Assembly (NCBI GenBank): GCA_050251195.1
Contig: JBFWNG010000003.1
Span: 186,001 to 250,000, forward strand
From: JBFWNG01 sp050251195
GTDB lineage: Bacteria; Bdellovibrionota_B; Oligoflexia; Oligoflexales; Oligoflexaceae
DNA: 64,000 bases
Direction: 5' to 3'
The translations under genes were made by a program, and so were the position numbers. Of the stretch, positions 41,431 to 49,462 are shown one piece after another (positions within the stretch are counted from its first letter, which is position 1; each line of letters starts with the position of its first letter). The notes under the pieces are model-generated. The model had not been told where the DNA came from and did no database searches. It saw nothing but the letters and a program-made list of their open reading frames with translations.

Positions 41431-42676
41431 GGTTAGCCAGAATACTGTCGATCGATTCTTTGAAGATGCGATCCAGTATTTTGGCGACATTGACGACCGA
41501 ATGTACCAGGTCCTCAAACTCCCCGACAAAGAGATCAAAGTCGAACTGCCGCTGACGAGAACAAGCGGCAAGATCGACGTATTCCATGGTTTCCGAGTGC
41601 AGCATAACGACGCTCGCGGACCTTACAAGGGCGGGATCCGCTACCATCCCAACGTCGATCTCGTTGAATCCTGCGCACTCGCCGCTCTTATGACTTGGAA
41701 AACAGCGCTGGCGGACCTTCCGTTCGGCGGAGCGAAAGGTGGAATCAGTTGTTCGCCGAGGGAACTTGACGCGTCCGAACTGGAGACCTTGACCAAACGA
41801 TTTACGGAAAGGCTAAACGACGCCATTGGTCCAAACCGCGACGTCATGGCGCCCGACATCGGCACAAACAACAAAATAATGTGCTGGATCTTTGATCGCT
41901 ATTCCCGCGACTACGGCTACGAACCCGCCGTCGTCACGGGAAAACCCGTCGCACTCAGCGGACTGCCCGGAAGAAACGACGCGGCAGGCAAAGGCATCGC
42001 TTACGTCACAAGGCACGTCGTCGAGAGTTTGGATTGGCCCGGTGGTCTTGTCGGCAAGAAGGTGGTTTGCCAAGGATTTGGCGCGGTCGGACGGAGCGCC
42101 GCTCTGACATTGCGCGACATGGGGGCAAAAATCATTGCTGTGAGTGACCGACTAGGTGGCGTTTTTAACGAGAACGGATTGGACCTGCAAAGCCTTTTGG
42201 AATTTGGTAATGCGGAACATGCGTCTCAACTTGCAGAGTGGCCAGGCTCCGGCGTCAAAATCACTAACGAGCAACTTCTCGCCCTCGAAACCGACATTTT
42301 GATTCCCGCGGCCGTCGGCAACGTTATCACCAAAGACAATGTGGAATCTGTGAAAACCAAATTGGTCGTCGAAGGCGCGAATCTCCCTGTGACCTATGAA
42401 GCGGATAAATATCTTAGCTCCCACGACGTCATCGTGGTCCCCGATATTCTGGCAAACTGCGGCGGCGTTACCGCCAGTTTTCTCGAATGGACTTCCAATA
42501 TTCAACGCAAGCGCCCCAAAGCCACGCTTCTTGCCGACCGTCTTGAAAAGCTTATGGAAGGGGTGTGGAGAAACGTGCAACGCCGCGCGCAGAACAAGTC
42601 TGAGTCCTTCCGCACGGCCGCATACAGGATTGCTATTGCACGCGTGATTGAAGCAGTGAAGCTGCGGGGGTTTTGA
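41417..42676 (+). CDS. Glutamate (Glu/Leu/Phe/Val) dehydrogenase
   Basis: This enzyme interconverts glutamate with 2-oxoglutarate and ammonia, with NAD(P). The 419-residue length is standard for the hexameric type. Motifs seen are FHGFRVQHNDARGPYKGGIR, ALMTWKTALADLPFGGAKGG with the catalytic Lys region, and DVMAPDIGTNNKIMCWIFDR. The Rossmann part includes KKVVCQGFGAVGRSAALTLR, ILIPAAVGNVI, VVEGANLPVT and ILANCGGVTASFLEW. It shares codons with the upstream thioredoxin-fold gene by overlap and is convergent with the DUF4382 lipoprotein gene, 8 bp away. Coenzyme preference cannot be told. Confidence 0.95.
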   Translation: MTPSEVSQNTVDRFFEDAIQYFGDIDDRMYQVLKLPDKEIKVELPLTRTSGKIDVFHGFRVQHNDARGPYKGGIRYHPNVDLVESCALAALMTWKTALADLPFGGAKGGISCSPRELDASELETLTKRFTERLNDAIGPNRDVMAPDIGTNNKIMCWIFDRYSRDYGYEPAVVTGKPVALSGLPGRNDAAGKGIAYVTRHVVESLDWPGGLVGKKVVCQGFGAVGRSAALTLRDMGAKIIAVSDRLGGVFNENGLDLQSLLEFGNAEHASQLAEWPGSGVKITNEQLLALETDILIPAAVGNVITKDNVESVKTKLVVEGANLPVTYEADKYLSSHDVIVVPDILANCGGVTASFLEWTSNIQRKRPKATLLADRLEKLMEGVWRNVQRRAQNKSESFRTAAYRIAIARVIEAVKLRGF

Positions 42677-42684
42677 AGGATCCG

Positions 42685-43566
42685 CTACTCCAGATCCTTA
42701 GCCTCACCCGACTCCACCACAACACCCTCAATGGTGTCATAGCTGCCGTTGGCTTGGAAAACCCGCACAGTATAGGTACCTTCTTCTAAGAAGCCGAAGG
42801 TATATTCACCCTTTTTCTTGAGTTGCATGGAAGCAATGGCGTTCGGGCATTCCGCTGTTTCATCGAGAGTTGAGCCCGCGCTGTAAAGACATACAGTCTT
42901 GCCGCCACTGTCCTTGCCGTTGATGCTTCCAGTTTTTTCCGTTTCGACCATACGCATGACCGGCTTCAGCATGTACTTACCGGATTCGCCAGCTTCGACG
43001 ATAGAATGTCTAAGATCTATATCGATGGTCAAAGCCATATCATCTTCGTCGATCACAGAGAAATCGTGCTCAATCTTAAGCTCATAATCATCGCCGTGCA
43101 TCGAGAGCTCATGTTCCTCTCCGTCTTCCAGAACCAGTCTTGGCGCTGAAGTCTGTGACAGAACGATAACCGTCTGTATATAGTCGCCGCTCAGAACATC
43201 CGCTGATGCCGCCACTTCGATACTCTCACCGTTAGAGTAAGAAAGAAGGTCGATTTCTTTGGCTTCAACAAGACTAATCTCTTTCCATTCACCTACTTTC
43301 GACTGTAGCTTCACCTTCTCAATGGTAAGCCACACTTCTTTGGCGGTATCAAAAGGCGCATCGGTCAAAGATATAGTAACGGCTGACTTACCGTCGCCTG
43401 GTTTGTTCTCTGGCAAGGTTGTAGTTGTCGTCGTAGGTTTCGTATCCGTTTCGTCATCTTTTGTCGGATTGCCGACAAAGGTGCCGCTGCAGGCAACGAA
43501 CAACGTAACAAGGGCCAATGCGACTGCCGCTCGAAGGTATCTAAAATTTTGCATGAATATCGTCAT
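42685..43566 (-). CDS. DUF4382 lipoprotein
   Basis: The 293-residue product has a lipoprotein signal ending LVTLFVAC (Cys26) and a Thr-rich linker (TKPTTTTTTLPENKPGDGKS). A DUF4382 domain follows: AVTISLTDAPFDTAKEVWLT, IEKVKLQSKVGEWKEI, IDLLSYSNGE and DYIQTVIVLSQ. A C-terminal beta domain (YTFGFLEEGTYTVRVFQANG, TIEGVVVESGEAK) resembles carboxypeptidase-regulatory-like folds. GGGCGG precedes the start. It lies 9 bp downstream of a TIGR02147-type regulator gene, so the two are probably co-transcribed. Confidence 0.88.
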   Translation of the reverse strand: MTIFMQNFRYLRAAVALALVTLFVACSGTFVGNPTKDDETDTKPTTTTTTLPENKPGDGKSAVTISLTDAPFDTAKEVWLTIEKVKLQSKVGEWKEISLVEAKEIDLLSYSNGESIEVAASADVLSGDYIQTVIVLSQTSAPRLVLEDGEEHELSMHGDDYELKIEHDFSVIDEDDMALTIDIDLRHSIVEAGESGKYMLKPVMRMVETEKTGSINGKDSGGKTVCLYSAGSTLDETAECPNAIASMQLKKKGEYTFGFLEEGTYTVRVFQANGSYDTIEGVVVESGEAKDLE

Positions 43567-43575
43567 AAACCGCCC

Positions 43576-44442
43576 TTATTTCTTACTAAATGGAAAGAGT
43601 TGGATGTTAAGCTGATACACGTTGTCGACATTACCGCATTCGTCCGCAATCTGCATGACTTTGGCATTCGTTTCTTCAACAATGAGTTTTATTTTTTGAT
43701 ACGCGGCTTCATCGACGCTCACGGTAAGAGCCGTAACGTTTCGCTCCTTAGATGCAAATCTATCCAGAGACGTTTTCGCAAGATCGATCATCATCTGATG
43801 ATATCTCATGAACGCAATGCCTCTAACTTGCGAGCCTGTCGATATGCGTTGTGAGGTCTGAACCCAACGATCTTTTGCTTTATCGAAGGCAATAAGGTTC
43901 AACTGCTCTAATAATTCGAGGCTCTTCTTTGCCTGCTGCGGTCGAATCCTTGGCTGAATCGTATCGGCGATCCACATCGGATCATACTGGAAGTCTTTCC
44001 AACCCACCAACTCTCGAACCACCGGATGGAACCATTCGCTGAAGTACTCCAGACACGCCTTATCATATTCCGATGCCAGCACGTTAGACTTAAGGTCGAT
44101 CATCTTTGTAAAGAGTTCTTCCTTATCGCCAACCGTCTTCGCATTAGAGAATTCTACTAAGGCCTCGAAGTACTTCTTATCCGTTCCACTTAGGTCAAGT
44201 GCATCCGCGATCTTTTTGGCCGTCTTTAAGGTCAGCGGTCGGTAGCCCTGCACTATCTGGTGCATTATGGTGGATTCAGAGAAACCCATGTCCACAGCAA
44301 ATGCTTTGAACGAATATTTTTCGTTTTGATTCTTAAGATGCGTGTAGATGCTTTGTAGAAACGCCTTGTAATCAATGAAGCTCGTCGGGCTAAGTTCGAA
44401 CCCCGATGATTCCAAGATGTTTTTAAGTTTCTGTACTGCCAT
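43576..44442 (-). CDS. TIGR02147/DUF4423-type transcriptional regulator
   Basis: The 288-residue product has an N-terminal helix-turn-helix (YSFKAFAVDMGFSESTIMHQ, IVQGYRPLTLKTAKKIADAL) and the long DUF4423-like C-terminal region with YFSEWFHPVVRELVGWKDFQ, PQQAKKSLELLEQLNLI and the terminal VDEAAYQKIKLIVEETNAKV. It resembles the regulator at 32948-33727. It is upstream of the DUF4382 lipoprotein gene in the same operon and may control that lipoprotein. The ligand is unknown. Confidence 0.85.
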   Translation of the reverse strand: MAVQKLKNILESSGFELSPTSFIDYKAFLQSIYTHLKNQNEKYSFKAFAVDMGFSESTIMHQIVQGYRPLTLKTAKKIADALDLSGTDKKYFEALVEFSNAKTVGDKEELFTKMIDLKSNVLASEYDKACLEYFSEWFHPVVRELVGWKDFQYDPMWIADTIQPRIRPQQAKKSLELLEQLNLIAFDKAKDRWVQTSQRISTGSQVRGIAFMRYHQMMIDLAKTSLDRFASKERNVTALTVSVDEAAYQKIKLIVEETNAKVMQIADECGNVDNVYQLNIQLFPFSKK

Positions 44443-44629
44443 ATCTCGCCCCTTTCCAATCTTATCGGCCGCGGGGGGTCCAAACTTTAGGATTCTGTGT
44501 ATGTCTGGGGTTTTATCAGACCCGTAATTACTTACTTTTTTTGGTATTTTTTGGGTTCTCCTAAATTTTTTCCCCGAAATACCGATAAGGATTTTGTATA
44601 CAGCAACAAAACTATTATCTGGGGTTCAT

Positions 44630-45133
44630 ATGGCGATCAGACCATCACATCTAGGAAGAATCTTAGTGGCCGTCTCTTTCCTTTTTTGTTTAATCGGTTG
44701 CGAGAAGGGCGAATTTTCCGCGAATAGCTTCGGCCTAACAGAAGGAGCAGCGGACGGCGCTAAGAACAAGGACAAAGACAGCATTGAAGACGATCAACAA
44801 GATCCTGCTGTTGATGAAGAAAAACAACAGGAAGAAGGCGGCATAGAAATCGTAGCAGACGTTCCTACTCTCTGGCCACCTAACCACAAAATGGTAAAAG
44901 TCAGTCTCAGTTCTCCAAGTGAAGCGGCATGTAAAATAGTTGGCGTTGAATCAGACGAAGAAGGCATTGATGAAGACTTCTTGATCCTGGACGACATGAG
45001 CGTTGAATTGCGATCCGAAAGAGACGGCAACGGTGACGGCCGCGTTTATAAGATAAGTGTGGAATGTTCCATGAACGACGAAGTGGTTTCACAAGTTGTT
45101 GGAGTGACTTGCGTGCACGATCAGGGGAAGTGA
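44630..45133 (+). CDS. Lipoprotein with LWPPNHKM-type beta domain
   Basis: ATG 44630 follows TGGGGTTC and opens a lipoprotein signal ending SFLFCLIGC (Cys24). A very acidic linker (NKDKDSIEDDQQDPAVDEEK) leads to a beta domain with LWPPNHKMVKVSL, SEAACKIVGVESDEE and SVELRSERDGNGDGRVYKIS. This pattern is widespread in bacterial surface proteins, often beside HYR-type domains. The 167-residue protein is likely surface exposed. A diverged copy of its 3' end lies at 46638-46718, beyond the Fic gene. Confidence 0.82.
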   Translation: MAIRPSHLGRILVAVSFLFCLIGCEKGEFSANSFGLTEGAADGAKNKDKDSIEDDQQDPAVDEEKQQEEGGIEIVADVPTLWPPNHKMVKVSLSSPSEAACKIVGVESDEEGIDEDFLILDDMSVELRSERDGNGDGRVYKISVECSMNDEVVSQVVGVTCVHDQGK

Positions 45134-45138
45134 TTTAA

Positions 45139-45188
45139 CGTCATCCTGAGCGACGTACGTCATCCTGAGCGAAGCGAAGGATCTCAAA
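45139..45188 (+). repeat. Dispersed repeat, partial plus full forward copy
   Basis: A truncated CGTCATCCTGAGCGA is followed by a full CGTCATCCTGAGCGAAGCGA with AGGATCTCAAA. It lies just after the lipoprotein gene's stop codon. Confidence 0.9.
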
Positions 45189-45330
45189 GCGGCCCGCCAC
45201 CAACCTCGTTCTGAGTGATCGTCTTTTGACTCTTCCCGGAAGCACACTATCCCAAGCGTGTCCGATGACTGTGTAATCAGTCGTCGGATGCGACATTTTA
45301 CCTGGACGCCAAGTCTTCGACTCAATGACT
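45189..45330 (-). pseudogene. Degraded copy of sulfatase gene 3' end
   Basis: Aligns with 46768-46913, the 3' end of the membrane sulfatase gene. The frame reads KMSHPTTDYTVIGHAW as in KMPHPTTVYTVIGHAW, then a 2-base insertion breaks it. The 5' part is missing. With the intact copy it brackets the Fic gene. Confidence 0.8.
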
Positions 45331-45339
45331 TTACGATCT

Positions 45340-46500
45340 CTAATTTTCGATTCCCTTTAGTATTTTTAGATAGCCTTCATAACCGAAAATCCTGTTACGT
45401 TTGGTATGAGAAGTCTCTTGTAAAACGCCAAGTTTAACGAGAAAATCAACCGCCTTTCCTGCCGTTGGCTTCGTTGTCTTAAGTTGTTTTACTATCATCG
45501 GAATTGTCACAACAGGGTGACTGGGCAGCAGTTCAAACAGTCTAATAGCCGGAATCACAACCTTCGCATGGGAAATTATCCTTTGACGGTCCTTTTCGAA
45601 TAGCCTGAACATCTGTTGCGCGGTTGCCTTTGCTTCTTCTGAAGTTTCGGCGATCCCTTGCAAGAAAAATGCAGTCCAACCCTCCCAATCGCCCTCCGAC
45701 CTGACGGAATCAAGGCGTTGGTAGTATTCCTGTTGATGCTTTTTGAAATATAAACTTAGGTAAAGAAGCCTAGCGTCCAAACCCTTCCAACTCTCCAACA
45801 GAAGCGTAATAAGGAGACGACCCAAGCGTCCATTGCCATCCAAGAAAGGGTGGATCGTTTCAAATTGAACATGTAAGAGACCAATTTTTATCAACGGATC
45901 GACATTTGATCTTTCATCGTGAATAAAACGCTCGAGATTACCCAGACACTCCTCTACCATATCAGGCGGGGGCGGGACGAAATGAGCTTTCCCCGGACGC
46001 TCCCCACCGATCCAATTTTGAGTTCTTCTAAACTCTCCAGGTGCTTTGACAGAGCCCCTTCCTTTTTTCATCAATCTCTTGTGGGTCTCACGAATTAGTC
46101 GCAATGATATCGGCAACCCTTTGGGATCAGCGATTTGCCCTTTTGCATATAACAGAGCATCTAGATAATTACATACCTCGACAATATCTTGGTTTTCCGC
46201 CGACATCTCGGGAGACGCTTCGAATTCCAAAAGGTCTGACAAAGTCGCTTGTATTCCCTCGATCTGAGATGAGAATATGGACTCCTTTCTAACGAAGGAG
46301 TACGCAAACAAATCAACGTTAGGAACTAATTCCGCAGCGACCCTTAGTTCGGCAAGTTTTTGCTCCGCCGTATTCAATTTTTCCGTCAGCTTTTCACTCA
46401 ATATTAAAGCAGGCTTAGGAGGGAGGGGATGAGGAACAAAGGCATTGACCTTTTCCTCAGAGACAGTAATTGAAACGTATTTACCAGTTTTTCTTTTCAT
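45340..46500 (-). CDS. Fic family AMP-transferase with C-terminal winged helix
   Basis: This protein probably transfers AMP from ATP to a target protein. The Fic motif is HPFLDGNGRLGR (His near residue 217). The N-terminal helix carries SSQIEG, matching the inhibitory (S/T)xxxE(G/N) motif, so activity is likely self-inhibited. The C-terminal ~80 residues (FELLPSHPVVTIPMIVKQLK, KPTAGKAVDFLVKLGVL) form a winged helix-turn-helix. ATG 46500 is preferred over the GTG at 46518, which lies inside a palindrome. Three 20-bp palindromes spaced 30 bp apart lie immediately upstream, fitting autorepression. The gene sits between duplicated fragments. Confidence 0.9.
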   Translation of the reverse strand: MKRKTGKYVSITVSEEKVNAFVPHPLPPKPALILSEKLTEKLNTAEQKLAELRVAAELVPNVDLFAYSFVRKESIFSSQIEGIQATLSDLLEFEASPEMSAENQDIVEVCNYLDALLYAKGQIADPKGLPISLRLIRETHKRLMKKGRGSVKAPGEFRRTQNWIGGERPGKAHFVPPPPDMVEECLGNLERFIHDERSNVDPLIKIGLLHVQFETIHPFLDGNGRLGRLLITLLLESWKGLDARLLYLSLYFKKHQQEYYQRLDSVRSEGDWEGWTAFFLQGIAETSEEAKATAQQMFRLFEKDRQRIISHAKVVIPAIRLFELLPSHPVVTIPMIVKQLKTTKPTAGKAVDFLVKLGVLQETSHTKRNRIFGYEGYLKILKGIEN

Positions 46501-46505
46501 ATTTT

Positions 46506-46585
46506 TAGTAAAGCACACTTTACTAACTTTTTCGATAGTAAAGCATACTTTACTATAAAAAATCTAAGTAAATTTTACTTTACTT
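46506..46585. promoter_or_regulatory. Triple palindromic operator upstream of fic
   Basis: TAGTAAAGCACACTTTACTA (46506-46525), TAGTAAAGCATACTTTACTA (46536-46555) and a weaker AAGTAAATTTTACTTTACTT (46566-46585). Centres are exactly 30 bp apart, about three helical turns, so bound dimers would lie on one face. The first begins 5 bp before the Fic ATG. Confidence 0.8.
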
Positions 46586-46603
46586 GAAGGTACGTTTGAA
46601 AAG

Positions 46604-46718
46604 TCAGAACTTTACCTGAACCGGAACAAGCGCCGTAGAATACTCCATGAACGAGGAAGTGGTTTCACAGATTGTTGAAGTGACTTGTGTGCACGCCAAG
46701 GGGAAGAGATTTAGCGTT
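46604..46718. pseudogene. Remnants of sulfatase-2 and lipoprotein 3' ends
   Basis: 46604-46636 on the minus strand encodes TALVPVQVKF and a stop, identical to the end of the protein at 49463-51517. 46638-46718 on the plus strand encodes SMNEEVVSQIVEVTCVHAKG, a diverged copy of the end of the lipoprotein at 44630-45133. Neither has its 5' part. Confidence 0.75.
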
Positions 46719-46740
46719 ATCTAGAGCGCTGACCTACAGC

Positions 46741-46772
46741 ACGTCATCCTGAGCGAAGCGAAGGATCTCAAA
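46741..46772 (+). repeat. Dispersed repeat, forward copy
   Basis: ACGTCATCCTGAGCGAAGCG then AAGGATCTCAAAGC, overlapping the stop codon of the sulfatase gene on the other strand. Confidence 0.9.
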
Positions 46773-48413
46773 GCGGTCCGTCGCCAACCTCGTTCTGAGT
46801 GATCGTCTTTTGACTCTTCCACGAAGCATTTTCCCAAGCGTGTCCGATGACTGTGTAAACAGTCGTCGGATGCGGCATTTTACCTGACGCCCAGTCCCTA
46901 CGACTCAATGGATAAAAATGATATCGCCGCTCGCGAACGGCATCCTCAGGAATGGTGAGGACTGATTGCCCGTTGAAAGGCAGGGAAAGGTCCAGCATAT
47001 CGGCAACCGTCGCAGGAACGTCAACCAGACTCACAGGTGCATCGGTAGGCTTAAACGGTCCCGATGCATTGAACGGCTTCACCATCATAAAGGCCATGGC
47101 GCGGCCCATAGCGGGAAACAAGTCGGAATCAGGTTTGTTATGCGCGTTGTAGCCTATGCCGTGGTCTGACAAGATCATGATCGCGGTTTGGTCGTANNNN
47201 NNNNNNNNNNNNNNNNNNNNNNNNNNNNNNNNNNNNNNNNNNNNNNNNNNNNNNNNNNNNNNNNNNNNNNNNNNNNNNNNNNNNNNNNNNNNNNNNGATG
47301 GATAAACTTAAAAGTCGGCTCCGGCGAAGTCACCTCTGCGGCTTCCTCCATTTTGTCGGCGAGCGCAATGTTTTCCCATCTTGAATCCGAGCTATCGAGA
47401 GGAAAGAATGCAGTAGCGACGGGAGAGGTGCCTGTAGCAAACAGCTTCGCCCGTAACCAATGAGACGAATATTTGAACAGTAAAAGATCCGCCACCTCGG
47501 TCGCTTCTCGCAATTGGTTATTGCTGCGGTCATGTGCGAAGTAATCGGCGACGTCAAAGCAAGGGATACCCTTGGAAGCTTTGCAATAACTAGCTTTAGT
47601 GATGAGAGAAGTCGCAAAGGATTGCTCTTTGAGTTGCGCGGGAAGAGAAGCCCGAAGCGCCTTTTGCAGATAGTCATTGACGTGACCTTCATTTTCAAAC
47701 GTTTGACTCGTCAAAATGGTTGGAATACTTAGGAACGTTTCGGGATATGCACTCAGCGTGTTCCTATAGTAAGTAAAATTCGAAAATTTCTCGGCATAAC
47801 TGGGATCTTTGTCAATGATCCTCTGAAAGAACGTGGAGTTCAATGAGTCCAAAACGATGATGACGACGTTCTTGGTCTTAGAGAATTTCAAAAATCCGCT
47901 ATCGGGCAATTCGATTTTTTCCTCACCCCACCGGGTATGGTTCGAATAAGCTTCCACGTAGACGGCGGAACTCATCAACAAAGCCACCAACGCCGCGACG
48001 CTCGATGCATGTTTGACAATTCTCGACCGGAACCCAATAAACCCGGCCAACACCGCTACCCATACGGCGGTACTGATCAATCCTACCTTTAGATATTCAT
48101 TCCAATTGATGGCCGCCCCGTCGAATCGTTTGTACTGATTGATCAGGACGTGACCTTCAACATAAAGAAGAACTGAAATCGCAAGAAGGATCACAGTCGG
48201 GATTGTTGCCCGCCCCTTGAAGATCTTCGAAATTCCGACATAGAGCAATGGAGCCAGAATAAAAACAATCGGCAGAAAGTAGGTCAATATTTGAAAAATA
48301 GAGGACTTAAATTCCTCATGGTTCACCGCATAAACGGTAAGCGGACCGAAAAAACCGAAGATTGACGCGAGAAGTAAACAACTCGCAGCAAGTGGTTTAT
48401 TCAAACTTTTCAT
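46768..48413 (-). CDS. Membrane sulfatase-like protein, interrupted by assembly gap
   Basis: One gene split by 100 unknown bases (47197-47296). The N-terminal part has about five membrane helices (LLLASIFGFFGPLTVYAV onwards) and the start of a sulfatase domain (NVVIIVLDSLNSTFFQRIID, NTLSAYPETFLSIPTILTSQ). After the gap YDQTAIMILSDHGIGY carries the metal-binding DHG, and VSLVDVPATVADMLDLSLPF is typical of the sulfatase C-terminal part. The two sides are not in phase across 100 bases, so the gap length is nominal. It belongs to the polysaccharide locus and probably modifies a glycan in the periplasm. A broken copy of its 3' end lies at 45189-45330. Confidence 0.85.
47197..47296. other. Assembly gap (100 N)
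   Basis: A round 100-base run of N inside the sulfatase gene. The true missing length is unknown. Confidence 0.99.
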
Positions 48414-48546
48414 ATTGCCCTCCGTTCACGCAATGAAAGCCGCCATCTGACGAAAATGTGCGATAACAGGGGAATCTAACAGAAATAACCCGCAAGGTCC
48501 ATAATTCTAGAATATATGCTAAGCTATGATTTTACGGGGGATTACC

Positions 48547-49404
48547 TTGCGCACCAACGCCATCACCATTGTGAACGAAGGCTCTTCAGCAGTCATCGAC
48601 GTTGATGCCGGGGGGTTGCTCTCCAAACTGGCGTTCACCGTAGCGAAGGGCAAACGCATTGACGTCCTCTACCAACCGGGATCCGGTAAAACGACCCATA
48701 CCACCTGGGGCCACGGGGGAATGCCCATTCTGTTTCCCTTTGCCGGCCGAGTGCAAGACGGACCGACCCAGGGCCAATACCGCGTGGGAGAGAATACCTT
48801 TCCCATGCCGCCACACGGCTTTGCGGCGAGGCTTCCGTGGGAAGTAAAAGCGCTCGAACGCTCCAACGCTTTAGTGAGCCTTTCCAGCAGCAAGCAAACA
48901 AAACAGCACTACCCTTTTGATTTTGAGATGGAAGTTTCCTATCAACTTGGCAACTCCGCGCTCCAAATGGAAATTCGCGTTAAGAATACCGACGACCGGC
49001 CCTTACCGATCGCCCCTGGCCTTCATCCCTATTTTTGCGCGCGCCCCGAAGCGTCGGTAGTCGTGAAGCATGAAGAAACGATCGAAGTCACCAACAAAGG
49101 CCTCGCAGGAGAGCGAACGAAAAACACTAAGGACAGTTTTAAGATTAAAGATGAAAAATATCACAATCTCATCCTAGGTGGGGTAAGTTCGAAAACCTGC
49201 ACGATTGCGGGCTTTCAGAAGGGCGTGGACCTCGAGATATCTTCGTCAGAAGATTTTCAAAACATCGTTTTGTGGACCAATGACTTGAAAAGCTATTACT
49301 GCGTCGAACCTTGGGTTTCATTGCCTGATGCGCCTAACCACGGCGTGATTGAAGTGGCTCGTGACGAGATACGAAGCTTCAAAGTTACAATCGCCATCGC
49401 CTAA
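48547..49404 (+). CDS. Aldose 1-epimerase (GalM-like) family protein
   Basis: The product has the galactose-mutarotase beta-sandwich: WGHGGMPILFPFAGRVQDGP, MPPHGFAARLPWEV, IAPGLHPYFCA with the conserved His, and KSYYCVEPWVSLPDA. Such enzymes interconvert sugar anomers in the cytoplasm. TTG 48547 is used because ACGGGGGA lies before it; the ATG at 48526 has no ribosome-binding site and lies next to a TATGCT that could be a -10 box. The gene is divergent from the sulfatase gene and lies inside the polysaccharide locus. Confidence 0.85.
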   Translation: MRTNAITIVNEGSSAVIDVDAGGLLSKLAFTVAKGKRIDVLYQPGSGKTTHTTWGHGGMPILFPFAGRVQDGPTQGQYRVGENTFPMPPHGFAARLPWEVKALERSNALVSLSSSKQTKQHYPFDFEMEVSYQLGNSALQMEIRVKNTDDRPLPIAPGLHPYFCARPEASVVVKHEETIEVTNKGLAGERTKNTKDSFKIKDEKYHNLILGGVSSKTCTIAGFQKGVDLEISSSEDFQNIVLWTNDLKSYYCVEPWVSLPDAPNHGVIEVARDEIRSFKVTIAIA

Positions 49405-49405
49405 T

Positions 49406-49432
49406 GAGATCCTTCGCTGCACTCAGGATGAA
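49406..49432 (-). repeat. Dispersed repeat, reverse copy
   Basis: GAGATCCTTCGCTGCACTCA then GGATGAA, directly after the stop of the epimerase gene. Confidence 0.8.
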
Positions 49433-49462
49433 GGGCCGCGTCGAAGATTTCTACTCAAAAAA

